Assembly (NCBI GenBank): GCA_963995525.1
Contig: OZ023212.1
Location: forward strand, 12,426,321-12,490,320
Length of the DNA: 64,000 nt
Direction: 5' to 3'
Origin: Escarpia spicata
Taxonomy: Eukaryota; Annelida; Polychaeta; Sabellida; Siboglinidae
Part shown: piece by piece, positions 24,096-37,017 of the stretch
Layout: the number at the start of each line of letters is the position of its first letter
Numbering within the stretch: the stretch's first letter is position 1
Position numbers and translations under genes: made by a program
The notes under the pieces: generated by a model
Databases searched by the model: none
What the model was told of the DNA's origin: nothing
The model's input: only the letters and a program-made list of their open reading frames with translations

Positions 24096-24775
24096 GGGGT
24101 GCTGATACAGATCTTTGACGCAATTCTAATAAACCCTTGCATGCTGTCGAAATTAATTAATTAAATTACATCGAAAGACGGGGAGGGGTTCGGTAAAAAA
24201 ATCGATTGGAACTTTGTTCCCTCAAGTGATAATATATTCCATTAAGCGGAACTGTATTTTCTCACCGGGTGGACGTGCGTGTATGCCAATTGTCCCTACG
24301 GGCCAGACATAACATGGCAACTGTTTACATGCCATTGGTACATATTTTAAGTATAGGAATTAAAATTAAAAGTATGATTAAAACAATGTGGTGTGTTTTG
24401 CTTGATAATTAATACAAATTGATTATAATGTAAGTAATGCAATGGTGTATAATATATGTACCAATGCCTGACTTCAGGTATTCCACCAATGTCTTCATTA
24501 TATTCTGGAAACGCCGTGCACTGTCACACATTCCCAAATACTTTATAAAAAATATTATCATGTAAATAAAATATTGTGTTTTATGAAAAAATACATCCAA
24601 CCCATATATTCAGAAATATTGTTTCAAAGTAGAAAATGCATACGAACCAATCTATACAATATGTTTTAGTATTACGTATACGGTAACTTTGTTTTAGTTA
24701 ATGCAATAATAACGGCTAAGCAACCAGTCCTATAATTATGAGACGACCTGACGTCGACATATGAGGGGAGCCAAC

Positions 24776-25760
24776 GTGGATATAAACAGAATAAAGCTGC
24801 TGTATTTCAGGATAGTGGTTTAACACCATCAGTATATAACACCACACTAAAAGTCCACAGGCTTGTGCCAGACGGAGAGTACCGGATGACGTCCTAGACT
24901 GCTGCAGTAACCCCTGGATACTGGGAGAACTGCTTTGACTCGACAGGAAGCAATTCTGTCTAATTTATTCAAGAACGTCTATCCAATGAACACCGATATA
25001 ACACGACGGAGTAATCTATCCAATGAACACCGGTATAACACGACGGAGTAATCTATCCAATAAACACCGGTATAACACGACGGAGTAATCTATCCAATGA
25101 ACACCGGTATAACACGACGGAGTAATCTATCCAATGAACACCGGTATAACACGACGGAGTAATCTATCCAATAAACACCGGTATAACACGACGGAGTAAT
25201 CTATCCAATGAACACCGGTATAACACGACGGAGTAATCTATCCAATGAACACCGGTATAACACGACGGAGTAATCTATCCAATGAACACCGGTATAACAC
25301 GACGGAGTAATCTATTCAATGAACACCGGTATAACACCACGGAGTAATCTATCCAATGAACACCGGTATAACACCACGGAGTAATATATCCAATGAACAC
25401 CGGTATAACACCACGGAGTAATCTATCCAATGAACACCGGTATAACACCACGGAGTAATCTATCCAATGAACACCGGTATAACACGACGGAGTAATCTAT
25501 CCAATGAACACCGATATAACACCACGGAGTAATCTATCCAATGAACACCGATATAACACGACGGAGTAATCTATCCAATGAACACCGGTATAACACGACG
25601 GAGTAATCACGACATACATTTCGTAATAACCGTAGCAAATATCAAGGAACAACGGTAACACAAAATATTATATAATGTCATATGTTTCACAATTATACTA
25701 AGAAATGTTGAAATAAACATTAATTAATTCATTTTGAGCTACTTTGAAAGCCTCTATGTC
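24776..25760. repeat. Dispersed element, copy 1, containing a 37-bp satellite
   Basis: The flanks (GCTGTATTTCAGGATAGT, GAGAGTACCGGATGACGTCC, then AACCGTAGCAAATATCAA and TTCATTTTGAGCTACTTT) align with copy 2 at 26,183-26,660. The two are diverged copies of one element. In this copy the central unit is amplified about 17 times (24,972-25,608). No protein is encoded. Confidence 0.8.
24972..25608. repeat. 37-bp tandem repeat, about 17 copies
   Basis: The unit starts AATCTATCCAATGAACACCG and ends GTATAACACGACGGAGT. Copies are more than 90 percent identical. Variants (ATAAACACC, ACACCACGG) are shared between neighbouring units, showing expansion in blocks. Confidence 0.95.
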
Positions 25761-26182
25761 GCGAGGGCAAATTTGGGCAAAGTTTATATTATATAGATAC
25801 ATGTGTATTTGGTCATAAGAAATAATTATATCTGACTACATTGAGTCGTGTATTGCTTACCGAATATCCGGTACTGGATGGTAAAACGTGGAATGTTACT
25901 GAGTAGTCAGTATGGAAAATGGCGAAGACTGTATGTCCGGCGGAAACGGCGTCTTCAGGCCAGACGCTTTCGTAGTATTTTCTCAGCAGTGGGGCCGAGC
26001 GACTGTCACCGTTGTAAACATCCAGACTATCGCTAATTTCCCATTCTACGTCGTACCTCGAGAAGTGCAGAAGTACTGGCTGCTAGCATCGGGTGACAAA
26101 ACGCATTACACAACGTTCTTATATCATCCAACAAATTTCAAACTATCGTATGTATTAAACATTAAGTCAAAATGGAGCCAAA

Positions 26183-26660
26183 GTGGAAATAAATAAAAAC
26201 AAGCTTCACTATTTCAGCATAGTTGTTTAACACTAAAATGTGTATAACAGCACAGTAAATGTCTACATGAATCCGATTGTGCTAATCTCAGAGAGTACCG
26301 AATGGCGTCCTAAGCTGCAACCACCCGTGGATAAATATATGTAACATGATTGTGAACTTTACTTGCTTTGGCTCAACGGGAAACAGTTGTGTCTGGGATA
26401 GGATTTTTAAGAACCTCTATTCAACGAAATCGATATAACACCATAGAGTAATCAATACATGCATTTCATAATAACAGTAGCAAATATCAACGAAAAACGT
26501 TAAAACAAAATATTATTAAATGATGATATTTGGTACAATTTTTTCACAGTTACACTGAAATGTGTTGAAACAAAAACATAAATTTATTAATTTTGAGCCA
26601 TTATTAAAGTCCCTGTATTTATACGTATTGCTTTATCTGGCCAAAACGGAAGTCACCGTA
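26183..26660. repeat. Dispersed element, copy 2, with a single satellite unit
   Basis: Aligns with 24,776-25,760 on both sides of the array (CTATTTCAGCATAGTTGTTT, GAGAGTACCGAATGGCGTCC, AACAGTAGCAAATATCAACG). Where copy 1 has about 17 units this one has a single diverged unit (CGATATAACACCATAGAGTA). Confidence 0.75.
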
Positions 26661-26724
26661 CAATGTTGCAGGTGCCAATTTTGGCAAAGGTGGATGGGCT
26701 GCATTGTGTTGTAAGTTAATTCTT

Positions 26725-26900
26725 GCGTGTGTGCGTGTGTGCGTGTGTGCGTGTGTGCGTGTGTGCGTGTGTGCGTGTGTGCGTGTGTGCGTGTGTGCGT
26801 GTGTGCGTGTGTGCGTGTGTGCGTGTGTGCGTGTGTGCGTGTGTGCGTGTGCGCGCGTGTGCGCGTGCGCGCGTGTGCGTGTGCGCGCGTGTGTGTGTGT
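26725..26900. repeat. (GTGTGC)n microsatellite
   Basis: A regular GTGTGTGC/GTGTGC alternation becoming GCGCGT at the right end. Confidence 0.9.
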
Positions 26901-29240
26901 GATTGCACGTTGATATGTGTCTTGTGTGCGCACTTACGTGTCATTAGCGCAGTTAGGGGCACTGGAGCCCGTGTCCCCCCAGACCTTTAGAATGTGCCCG
27001 CGTGCTACCAGCATTAGCGTCACTTGTACCCTAGCCCTTTGGAAGGTTGACATTTTACTAGCCTTAAAAAGAGGGATGCAATAGGAAGTTTTTTGGAGAA
27101 CCTGAAGGTTGGTATTTGTGTAGAAGATAGAGGAGGGGGTGCAAATTTAGTTTATTTGAGAGCCTGAATTTTGGAGAGCTTTAACGGGGATGCAACTGTG
27201 TTTTTGGAAGGCTACGTGGCTTGTATTTTTAAACGTTTTACTGCACTTTCATGAACGGCATTACACTCATTCATAATTTATGTTGTTTAAATCCCCCCAG
27301 GAATAAATTCACATTAATTAGTATTCATATTTTCAACCAGAGATTATTGACATATCATTTTGATTAGTTGCAAAATAAGGATGTATCAGTGTCCATCGTC
27401 AAAGTTAGTATACCCACACTCCAAATTTTAAACAAAACAAGAAGTAACAGTCCAGGTTACAGAAAATATAAATATCCAACAACATGGCCAAATGTTATAT
27501 TGTATACACGCTAGAAAGACATGTTCGCGAACTGCCAAGCCAGTAATTAGCAACAGTTGAGCCGAGGAGTTGAACAACATTCTTTGAAGCGAAGGCGAAA
27601 TGCTCAGCTTCAGTTAACGAACGGTCCCTTTCCATTCGCAGATGTGCGCCCCAAAAACCGAGAGTTCATTGCCGGTATATAAATATTCTGAGTAATTTTG
27701 TATACGGTTAACAACGTATAACATATCTATCAAGTACAACTATTTATACAAATGTGGTGTAGCAAATAAATCGCAGCTACGCCTATGTTTTGTTACTCTT
27801 CTTGGATTTGGCTTACCTCGACTCAAAACTAAGTTGCTTCGCCTTGGCAGTTCGCTTCGTTGTTTTGGGGACGTCAAATGCTGTCTCTTTTTGGTGGTTT
27901 TCTTGACAATAGTCAGGATGATGGGTAATGGTACCTGTATTATTCGAATTCACAAACTGCTGTATCCTTCACGAAAAACTACTGTCAACACGAGCACACT
28001 GACAAAGGCGTAGCAGATGCCAGTTCAAAAGTTGCGATATCGATGGCGATGAGATGGTCATCGAATTCAGTCGATTTATCAGTTTATAATCCACACATTT
28101 CTTGTCTTTGGCATTCGATCCTAAACAAATAACTCTTCGCCGAAACATTTCCATTGCTATTATCCAAAATGCAATGACTTGTTGTCATTAATCGAAGGCA
28201 AGAGTGCGACAACAGCAGAATAACATGGCCAACTTCGTTCGTTCAGCCACCAGCTTGTATGGCACATATTACGTCACGCTCACGGAAACAGCCGAAGGAA
28301 AAATGCCTTAGACGTTCTGTGGGAAGCGTTCTTATTTGTGTAATTTTTATGAAAACATTTTTTTAATTAATTGTTTGGATTACAGGATCGTCTTACCTTG
28401 TATAAATTGTATTTATTATAACGTTTTTTCCAAAATTCATGTCACCTTTAAATACCAAATTGGTATGTGTATGTTAGTGTTACTGGTAAATATGATAACT
28501 TTATATTACTCAAGATTCAAAGTGATGTGTTGCCTTCTCAAGCCTGCTTACAATTTAGATGTTTAATACTCTACTTAATGAGTAGTTGATATTCTGGTTT
28601 TGCTTGAATTTATTTATGAAGAAACGGTTAAATGCAGATGCAGTAGAGTGTACTGCATATTTTTTTTAATAAAGTGTGGTTGAAAAGTTTATAGACAATT
28701 GCATGTGTTGTTGTGTTGTTGAGTATATTTTGTATGATGCTTTAACGGTGCTTGACTTTGTTTTAATGCGTTGATATTCATACACAATCATAACAGTCAT
28801 ATTATATAGTTTGTAGTTGTGGTTCTTAAAAGCAAATTTTGGCGGTGTAGATGTCAGAATAATTATAAAAGCAGTTGAAACTGTCTATGTTATTGAAACG
28901 TTCTATGGTATTAAACTTGATTAAACATGGCGTTGTTCGTTTGTTGTATGTTTGTCCGTCCAACATTTCTCCGGCAATTGTTGGTGCATGGGACAGGAAT
29001 ATTGTAAGCATGCTAGCTTGCGCTTACGCGTGCTTTCTGGATTTATACTCTTTGGAATTTCACCCCCTGTGAGATGAGGATCGTTGGGGGTCAATATTTC
29101 AATATGCTACCTCTAAAATTGTAACGGCGGAATGTAATGGGTTTTTTCTATTTCACTATAAAGACAATAATGTCATTTACAAATATGTCGTTGGAGCAAG
29201 CAGAAATATATAGTAAAGTGATCAGATAATTAAAGAAAAA
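26901..29240. other. Intergenic, no gene recognised
   Basis: No protein family or splice-bounded exon is recognisable. Short frames in 28,000-28,600 lack supporting features. Confidence 0.5.
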
Positions 29241-29243
29241 GTA

Positions 29244-29500
29244 ACGTATGTTTGTTTGTGGCAATACCCCGTTGGCATAGGGCTCTTACAGGTGTAGGCC
29301 TCATACGACACGTTCGTTTGTGGTAATGCCAGGTTGGCATAGGGCTCTTACAGGTGTAGAGCTCATGCAGTACGTTTGTTTGTGGTAATACCCCGTTGGT
29401 TTATGGTTCTTACAGGTGTAGGACTCAAACTGTACGTTTGTTTGTGATAATACCAGATTGGTTTAGGGTGCTTACATGTGCAGTGTTCATGCCGTACGTT
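29244..29500. repeat. 62-bp tandem repeat, 4 diverged copies
   Basis: The units run ACGTTTGTTTGTGGTAATAC ... GGGCTCTTACAGGTGTAG ... and repeat every 62 bp. Divergence increases to the right. No protein. Confidence 0.85.
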
Positions 29501-29699
29501 TGAATAACACACATTAGTTGTTTATAACGTCATAGATATTTCGCGAAGTAGCTAGGACTGCGGATCAGCTATGAAAAATTTACGTAAGTTGCGTTAAAGC
29601 AAAAATCTATTCAGATTTACAACGTAACATACGTCATTTGCCATATTCTGCTGTGTGTGTGTGTACTGTCATTCGTTGGCATTCTTAGCAATAAATAAA

Positions 29700-29895
29700 T
29701 TGTGGTGCAGTGGCTAGACCTTCGGACTCTCGGCCGAGTGAACCCGGGTTCGAATCCTGTGTAGTGGTGTCGAACCTTGGCCAAGTTTGTTTACAAGTTG
29801 CTCCAGTTCCGTATCCGAGCTATATGAATGAGTACCTGGATATAGACTGTGGTGCATATTTGTGTACGAATAGTGTAAAGCGCTTCGAGTGAACT
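29700..29895 (+). repeat. tRNA-derived SINE
   Basis: The head has TGGTGCAGTGGCTAGACC (A-box region) and GGGTTCGAATCC (B-box). The body carries TGTCGAACCTTGG as in the SINE-like heads at 18,511 and 51,409, and the element ends GTGTAAAGCGCTTCGAGTG. The two boxes are about 35 bp apart, as in a tRNA. Confidence 0.75.
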
Positions 29896-30049
29896 TTTGA
29901 TGTACGGTCGAACAAGCTGTCAAGTGAATGTGAATGAAACTAGAAGGCAACTGTTCACACAGAAAAGGCGGAACTGTGCTAGACTGAAATGTACAAATGT
30001 GGCAGGAAATGTCAAACACCATGAAAGTGTGTATCAGACACATATTCCA

Positions 30050-30970
30050 AAAGTAAACCTAAACTTGTTGGCAATCGCCATCTGTAAAAATGTCGGCTAT
30101 GGATATCGGTCGAGGTCAAAAGTTAATTAAAAAAATTAACTTCGATAACTAGATTCCGTACGATAATTACAGCTTTATGTGATGCACTTCTTAAAAAAGT
30201 TTTTTAACGGCCGCTATTTGTTCTACAAATGGCGGCTATCAATGTCGGACAAGCACAAACGTAAACTATTTGAAATCGCTACCCCGGAAAACCTACAATT
30301 CGACACCAAAATAGCAGCGTTAGATGATGTAGTTCTAAAGGTATGAATATAATTGTTTTTGTCGGCCGACATTTTCTATAATGGCGAAAAAGAATGCAAA
30401 ATGTTTGAATAAGCTGAAGTTCGGGTCCACACGTCTTTATTGTTGTCATACCAACATTGCGGCTCTGGGTGGCGTAGTTTATAAGATATACAGATATTAG
30501 TGTCGATGGCCGCCATCTTTACAAATGACGGATGTGAAAGTCTGACAAGGTCATCAATAACACATTTTAAATCAGTACCCCTGAAAACCTATATTTTGAT
30601 CCTATAAAAAACGGCTGTATGTGAGGTAGATATGAGGATTATTAGTTTTAACGGCGGCCATTTTTTTAATGTCCGCCAACGGCATCAGGGGAAAATTCAG
30701 AGATGCCCCGGGGTCTAAATATTGTTATCTTGATAACTTCTAACATTGAATATCCTTTGCTTTGCACCATTGACCTTCATAGAATATTCAGACGAAATTT
30801 ATATTGTATTTTTTGGATTATGTGATGTCGAAAACATTAGAATCAAAACTTTAAATCAAGATTCTACCTCACTTAGAACTATAGTTTTGAGCAGAACTAT
30901 TTTTTGCGGCCATTTTGTATTTCGATGTTTTAGGGGTGTTTCCGGGCTAGGATTTCTTAGGACTTTTTCT
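30050..30970. repeat. Degenerate repeats with GGCGGCCAT-type motifs
   Basis: Related phrases recur on a loose 150-250-bp spacing: ACGGCCGCTATTTGTT, ATGGCCGCCATCTTTA, AACGGCGGCCATTTTTTT and GCGGCCATTTTG. Phrases such as CTGAAAACCTATA / CGGAAAACCTACA also recur. It reads as an old, decayed tandem or dispersed repeat. No coding frame holds through it. Confidence 0.5.
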
Positions 30971-31317
30971 TGTGGTTAAGGACACCATTCTGGGTAAGAA
31001 ACAGCAGAAATACCTTTTGTTGCAATTAGTTTGAGGTAAAATCGCAAATCACCTGGATCATAAGTAGATATTATGTCAAGCTGCAAAAATATTTCAAAAA
31101 CACACTGATCTTGCTGAATTTTGTGGATGGTTATCCGATGTACGTCAGCATCAGTTTGTACAATATTTGGGGACATTCAGAATTTCAATTCTGCGTTCGT
31201 GACGAAGGGCCGTATTACCACAAGGGGCCGCGCTGCCCCGTTACCCTAAATTGTTCGAGATCATCCACCAATTTTGTTTTGGTAACAGCACAAACCATCC
31301 ATTGAATTCATTGGTCA

Positions 31318-31430
31318 TCTCCACCAGAACAAAACGAAACATAAAGTTGCGTGTCGTCGGAATATAGACGATAATATAGATGTTTTTCAGGCAGATCATC
31401 TAAGAAAATTGGTGGCCCCTGTTCTATGGT
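31318..31430 (-). pseudogene. Short reverse-transcriptase remnant
   Basis: The minus strand reads IFLDDLPEKHLYYRLYSDDT and then QLYVSF. The Y-x-DDTQLYVSF block is the catalytic motif C of L2/CR1-type LINE reverse transcriptases. No further RT motif is readable on either side, so it is a small, decayed piece. Confidence 0.5.
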
Positions 31431-32179
31431 ATTCTAAGAAATTGCACGTTTCCTCAGGCTCTTGTAGAAACTATAAACACTGCCGCTGTTAAGCGGCACC
31501 ATTGTAAATTTTATAATACGTGACTCATAGATGAAAACTTCATATGCGCTGATATCACAACAAGATCAATTAGGTCGCTTATGTAGAAATTAAACCACAC
31601 CATCTACTTGCACTCTTTTCATCTTTCATCATGGGTGTTTTTTTAATACAAGGGTAGCATACATTAATGATGATTACCCAACAGGCTGCGCGATGTGGCG
31701 CCACCGTCTGTCGCTCACAAGAGATAATATATGTCTTATCTACATGGTGGCATGTGCGCATGTTTGTGGGTAGGCAGTTTATGTAACGATACTATTGATA
31801 CATTGGTCGATTGGTTGATTCGTTGACAGGAGGGTGAAACCGGCCCCTATCCTGCCTCATATGCTTCCACATACCAGTCCAGAGTAAGAATATTTGAATG
31901 TGTTTATTATAAACAACCAAGGTGAATTGGCATGATGAATGGGTGTTATTTCCTGGCTTTAAAACGTTGGTCTTTTTTCAGCAATATTTAATGGGATCGT
32001 GTGTCACGTATACTATTTGATAACAATACCCGATTTATTTATCAGTATGTTTGATTAATATATATCCGAAAGTTGACCCTGTCTTGCTTTGCATTCACTA
32101 GTTAACTTGAGCATACTAGAGTCAGTTTATTTTTTAATTATGTTTGTTTACAAGTAATCAAGGCAATTTTTCTCAGTAA

Positions 32180-32189
32180 CGTGTAATGG

Positions 32190-32238
<49 letters not shown>

Positions 32239-32257
32239 ATATATATACCATTACACG
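32180..32257. repeat. Perfect palindrome around a TA/TG tract
   Basis: CGTGTAATGGTATATATATA on the left is matched by its reverse complement ending ACCATTACACG on the right, so the segment can fold into a cruciform with AT/TG-rich centre. Confidence 0.85.
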
Positions 32258-32784
32258 GATATATATACATACATATATATATATATATGGATGTGTGGAA
32301 CGTGCTTATGTCCTTTGTTTTAGAGTCGGCTCGGCTTCACACCAGGTTATGTTTGTTGTATGTTTTTATCTACAAGTAGCCAAAGTGAGTGGGTGTGGTG
32401 AAAAGGGACTCTATGGGGCTTAACAGACTCAGTAATTTGTAAAGGTTCGGGTGATAAAACGAGAAGACTACCGCATTTATACGACACCTAGGTGCAAAAC
32501 ACGGTCCACGTTTTCGTAATTTAGTTAGTAAGCCTTGCGGATGAGTAATCTCAATGATTTGTTGTAAACAAAAAGCATTACTTGTTTAATAATGCGCCGT
32601 TGTCCAAGCTGTGGCTAACCATATTATGCCAACTGGATTGTTCCACGTCTTTATTCTATTTTCACAAATATGGCAACACTATGCTTTGCTCTTTCAATGC
32701 GTTTGTTTTTATGGTAGTGTTGTTATTTAAATGTGTGATCAATAAAACACGAATACCAACTAAATCATCGTTAGTGGTATGACC

Positions 32785-32941
32785 ACACACACATGAACAC
32801 GCACACACACACGCACACGCACACGCACACGCACACGCACACGCACACGCACACGCACACACATACACACACACCCACACCCACACACCCCCCCACACAC
32901 GCACGCACACGCACACACACACACACACACACACACCCACA

Positions 32942-33011
<70 letters not shown>
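32785..33011. repeat. (CA)n microsatellite
   Basis: CA tract with a CACGCA section on the left and CACCCA interruptions in the middle. Confidence 0.95.
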
Positions 33012-33013
<2 letters not shown>

Positions 33014-33886
33014 AACATTATAATATATTATAAAATATAATCGGATTTTGCCCAAAAATATTAAAAAACTGGCTTAGAGTGAAATACTTCCATTTTTTTA
33101 AACGGCGGAACTGCGTCACCACGAAAAGGTGCTAACGTGCTGAGTCGTGTTATGTACGGCACGATGCTAACAAAAGTATCTGAGACGTAAGTTGGTTTAT
33201 AGTTGTGCGTATTATTCATGGAAATGTTCATTTCATCACATATAGCTTTACACCAACCTCACTTTTGAGCTTTTTCAAGCGACACGTTATTCAGGCGACT
33301 ATACTGTACGTGTGCAGCAAAATTGACAGACTGAACAACAAACTCATCTCAGCTGTAGCGACATTCGAAGGATGGGCATTTTGCTGGTATATATATAGTT
33401 AATTAATTAGGCCCTATATGGAGACACAATTAGTTAAGTATGAAGCATCGATGTGTTTGCGGTCATTCGGAGAACACTTAGCTGTAATGAGTGCATTCCC
33501 AGTCCGTTAGGCTTGACATGGTGCAACGAGTGCGTAACAATCCACACCGCTGAGCCTAAGTTATTCCACTTAAGGGTAAAAATGTGGAAATCACTACAAA
33601 ACAATATATGTTTACAAATTTTACTTTAAAAAATCGTACATATTGTGGAATGGCATAAGCGAAACGAAATGGGCCACACCGCGTCTGCCACACGAACGAA
33701 TGCACAGAATAATAATAATCTAATTATAATAATTATTATTATTCATAATCGATTAAAATATTGTTAGTGGAAGGCAAGTAATAGTACAGTAATTTGCCCC
33801 TCACCATGTATTCACGCTGCAAACGGTTTTTGCAGCCATTAACTTGAGGCGCCTCAAATTATTGACTACTTCCAACGCTGTTCCCT

Positions 33887-34086
33887 NNNNNNNNNNNNNN
33901 NNNNNNNNNNNNNNNNNNNNNNNNNNNNNNNNNNNNNNNNNNNNNNNNNNNNNNNNNNNNNNNNNNNNNNNNNNNNNNNNNNNNNNNNNNNNNNNNNNNN
34001 NNNNNNNNNNNNNNNNNNNNNNNNNNNNNNNNNNNNNNNNNNNNNNNNNNNNNNNNNNNNNNNNNNNNNNNNNNNNNNNNNNNNNN
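33887..34086. other. Assembly gap (200 N)
   Basis: Exactly 200 undetermined bases, a conventional placeholder length. The right edge opens in a CT tract, so the true missing sequence is probably more simple repeat. Confidence 0.98.
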
Positions 34087-34440
<354 letters not shown>

Positions 34441-34888
34441 GTAAATACCTTGAGCATGTTATTTGTAGTGACTTATCGGATTAGGCTGCTATTCAACGTT
34501 AGACTTTTGTATACCAGGAATAATATGTTGCAGCAAAACAATAATTTTGCTCAACTCCTATCAAGAATAAGAGTTTATTGCATATTTATATGTATGCGCT
34601 ATCGATAAATTGTTTAAAGGTTCATTATCAAAAATTTATTGTTGCCTGTAACATTTCACATAGAATATTGAACAATCTGCCTATGAGATGTAGCGCTAGC
34701 CACATGTTTGTTACAGCAAATGTAAAATCATGTAAAGGTTTTGTCAGAACTGCTATTTTTAGCTTAATGACAAGGACCGATATGTCTATGAATACCATTA
34801 TTCAGAACATTGTTACCAGCGACATATATAGTACGTCGCAATTGCGGCATCAGTGGATCCTGGCTTTATATAATTTTTAAATATATTG

Positions 34889-35000
34889 CACCATCTGGCA
34901 GAGGATAGCGCAAGAGACGCAGATTGGGAAACGACATGCTGAGGCCTTCGCCCAACCAAGGGACACTACGGCTGCACAATGATGTTGATGATGATAATGA

Positions 35001-35041
<41 letters not shown>

Positions 35042-35229
35042 GAAACGACATGCTGAGGCCTTCGCCCAACCACGGGACACTACGGCTGCACAATGATGAT
35101 GATGATAATGATACTATATATATATATATATATATATATTCATCATCATTGTTCAGCCGTAGTGTCCCGTGGTTGGGCGAAGGCCTCAGCATGTCGTTTC
35201 CAAATCTGCCTCTCTTGCGCTATCCTCTG

Positions 35230-35235
<6 letters not shown>
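34889..35235. repeat. Cluster of three RTE 3' ends, one inverted
   Basis: Copies of the RTE 3' end lie at about 34,889-35,000 (+), 35,038-35,115 (+) and 35,141-35,233 (minus), separated by (TA)n tracts and followed by a GA tract (35,232-35,264). Each + copy contains GACATGCTGAGGCCTTCGCC and ends in ATGATG(ATGATA). Copies 2 and 3 form a foldback with about 90-bp arms. Confidence 0.9.
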
Positions 35236-35297
<62 letters not shown>

Positions 35298-35459
35298 CCT
35301 TGCTCTTAATAGTGGGCAATGTCCTAGCGTGGATCTTCCTTAGCCGGCTTCTCTCACTTGCGGAGGATGTAATGCCGGAATATCAGTGTGGATTAAGAAA
35401 GTGCAATGTAATCACATATTTTATCTTCATTGTATATCAGTGGTAAGAGCAGAGAAGGG

Positions 35460-36410
35460 AACAAAACATCCCTTTATACCCGTGGTTCTTTGAGGCAAGG
35501 CTTTTGACACTATAAACCGATATATTCTCTGGAGGATTCTCCAACGACATGGCTGGCCTGCAAAAGTTTGCCAACATGATTCGACTCCTACACGATGACA
35601 TGCAGAAGCGAATTCTAAACAATGGGTCTCCCATATATCCTTTCACAGTCAAGACTGGTGTTACACAGGGATATGTCATTTCACCAACGGTCTTCGTCAT
35701 CTGTCATGCTGCACCCCTTGCTGATGGGCAAATGATTTATTGCACTGGCGGCAAGCTATTTAATCTCTGCAGACTGACGTTCAAAAACGAGACTACATCT
35801 ACCGATGTGATTGAACCTCAATATGCAGACGATGTCCAAGTCAGCGCTCACTTAGAAGACAACCTACAGAAAATAGTACACTCTTTCACATAAGAGTTTC
35901 GTGTAACTTTAAATATCAAGAAAAGTGCAATACAGTTCCAACCAGCAGCAAAACAAACAAGTCTGATGCAATCGATACAAATACATGGTACATTTCTGTA
36001 GAACGGCACTCATTTCTCATATCTGGGAAGTCACCACTCTCAGAAGGTTGGTATTGATAACGAAATAAAACACTGACTAAAATGTTCGAGCTCAGCTTTT
36101 TCAGTCGGTATCATGTATAATCGAGACAGAAGGCCTTTGCAAAACTAAAAGTGTACAACTCTGTTGTATTTTCTGCAATTCTTTGTGGAGCTGTCACGTG
36201 GACTCAATATAAACTACACTGGTCACATTGTCTTAGAGCAATATCACCAACGCTACTAACGAACGAAAATGCGAATCATTTGGGAGAACAGAAAAACAAA
36301 TAGAAGTGTCTTAGATGAGGCTCACGTGTCTATCATCGAAGCAATCATCCTGCAATAGCGACTGAACTGTACAGGTCATGTACTTCGCATATCTGACACG
36401 AGACTGTCCA
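35460..36410 (+). pseudogene. Non-LTR retrotransposon reverse transcriptase fragment
   Basis: The frame at 35,549-35,893 reads FANMIRLLHDDMQKRILNNG, then PFTVKTGVTQGYVISPTVF (motif B) and IEPQYADDVQVSAH (YADD, motif C), as in an RT of the type common in animal genomes. Beyond a stop at 35,891 the sequence continues recognisably in other frames (LNIKKSAIQFQPA, HFSYLGSHHSQ, EQYHQRY, LNCTGHVLRISDTRL), so the element reaches about 36,410. It is dead through stops and shifts. Confidence 0.8.
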
Positions 36411-37017
36411 CTAAGTGATTATGGTTTCACTTAATTAATATCTTGCAATCCAATTACAGTTAGTGTAAAGCTTAGGTCGTAGTGATCACACTTTGCTGGA
36501 GAATATTACTTATTGGATTGTTTGTATTTGCACACTAGTAAATAATTTTTCGTGTCCAGTTACATTACATTATTGCGGAGTTGAATCGGATACGCAAAGT
36601 GCAACGTAAATGTCAAGTGTCGAAATCACCGTAGTAAAACTGCTACAAATAACGACACTATTGATATTCCTTCAACGTTACTAAGATAGCAGCGTGTCGC
36701 CAACTGACCGGGGTAGCACTACTGAAACAAAACACAATCTAAATTGTAATGGATTCAAGACAACACTGATGCGCTATAGTTTTACCCCTTGCTTATGTTC
36801 GACAGACACACCCACGCCCACTCGAATACCCGCAAAAACAGTTTTAAGAATAAAATAGTAAACGTGTCACGTGCTTGTAAATAAGAACCGGACTAATTTA
36901 TCAATATGTACAAACATTTCGTTGATATGTGTACAAGAAGGAACCATGCTAATTTAATTCACATAAATATATACAATTATTTCGTTGATGTATGAATGAA
37001 TATTGTTCGTGTTCCAG
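36411..37017. other. Intron or 5' flank of the channel gene
   Basis: No recognisable coding sequence. The polypyrimidine-poor acceptor TTCGTGTTCCAG for the first recognised channel exon ends at 37,017. The exon with the channel's N terminus and first half of TM1 was not found here or further upstream. Confidence 0.5.

Noticed and set aside
25848..26196. Frame with MENGEDCMSGGNGVFRPDA
   Set aside because: Open for 94 codons, but no family, no splice support, and it lies between two copies of a non-coding repeat, so it is probably chance.
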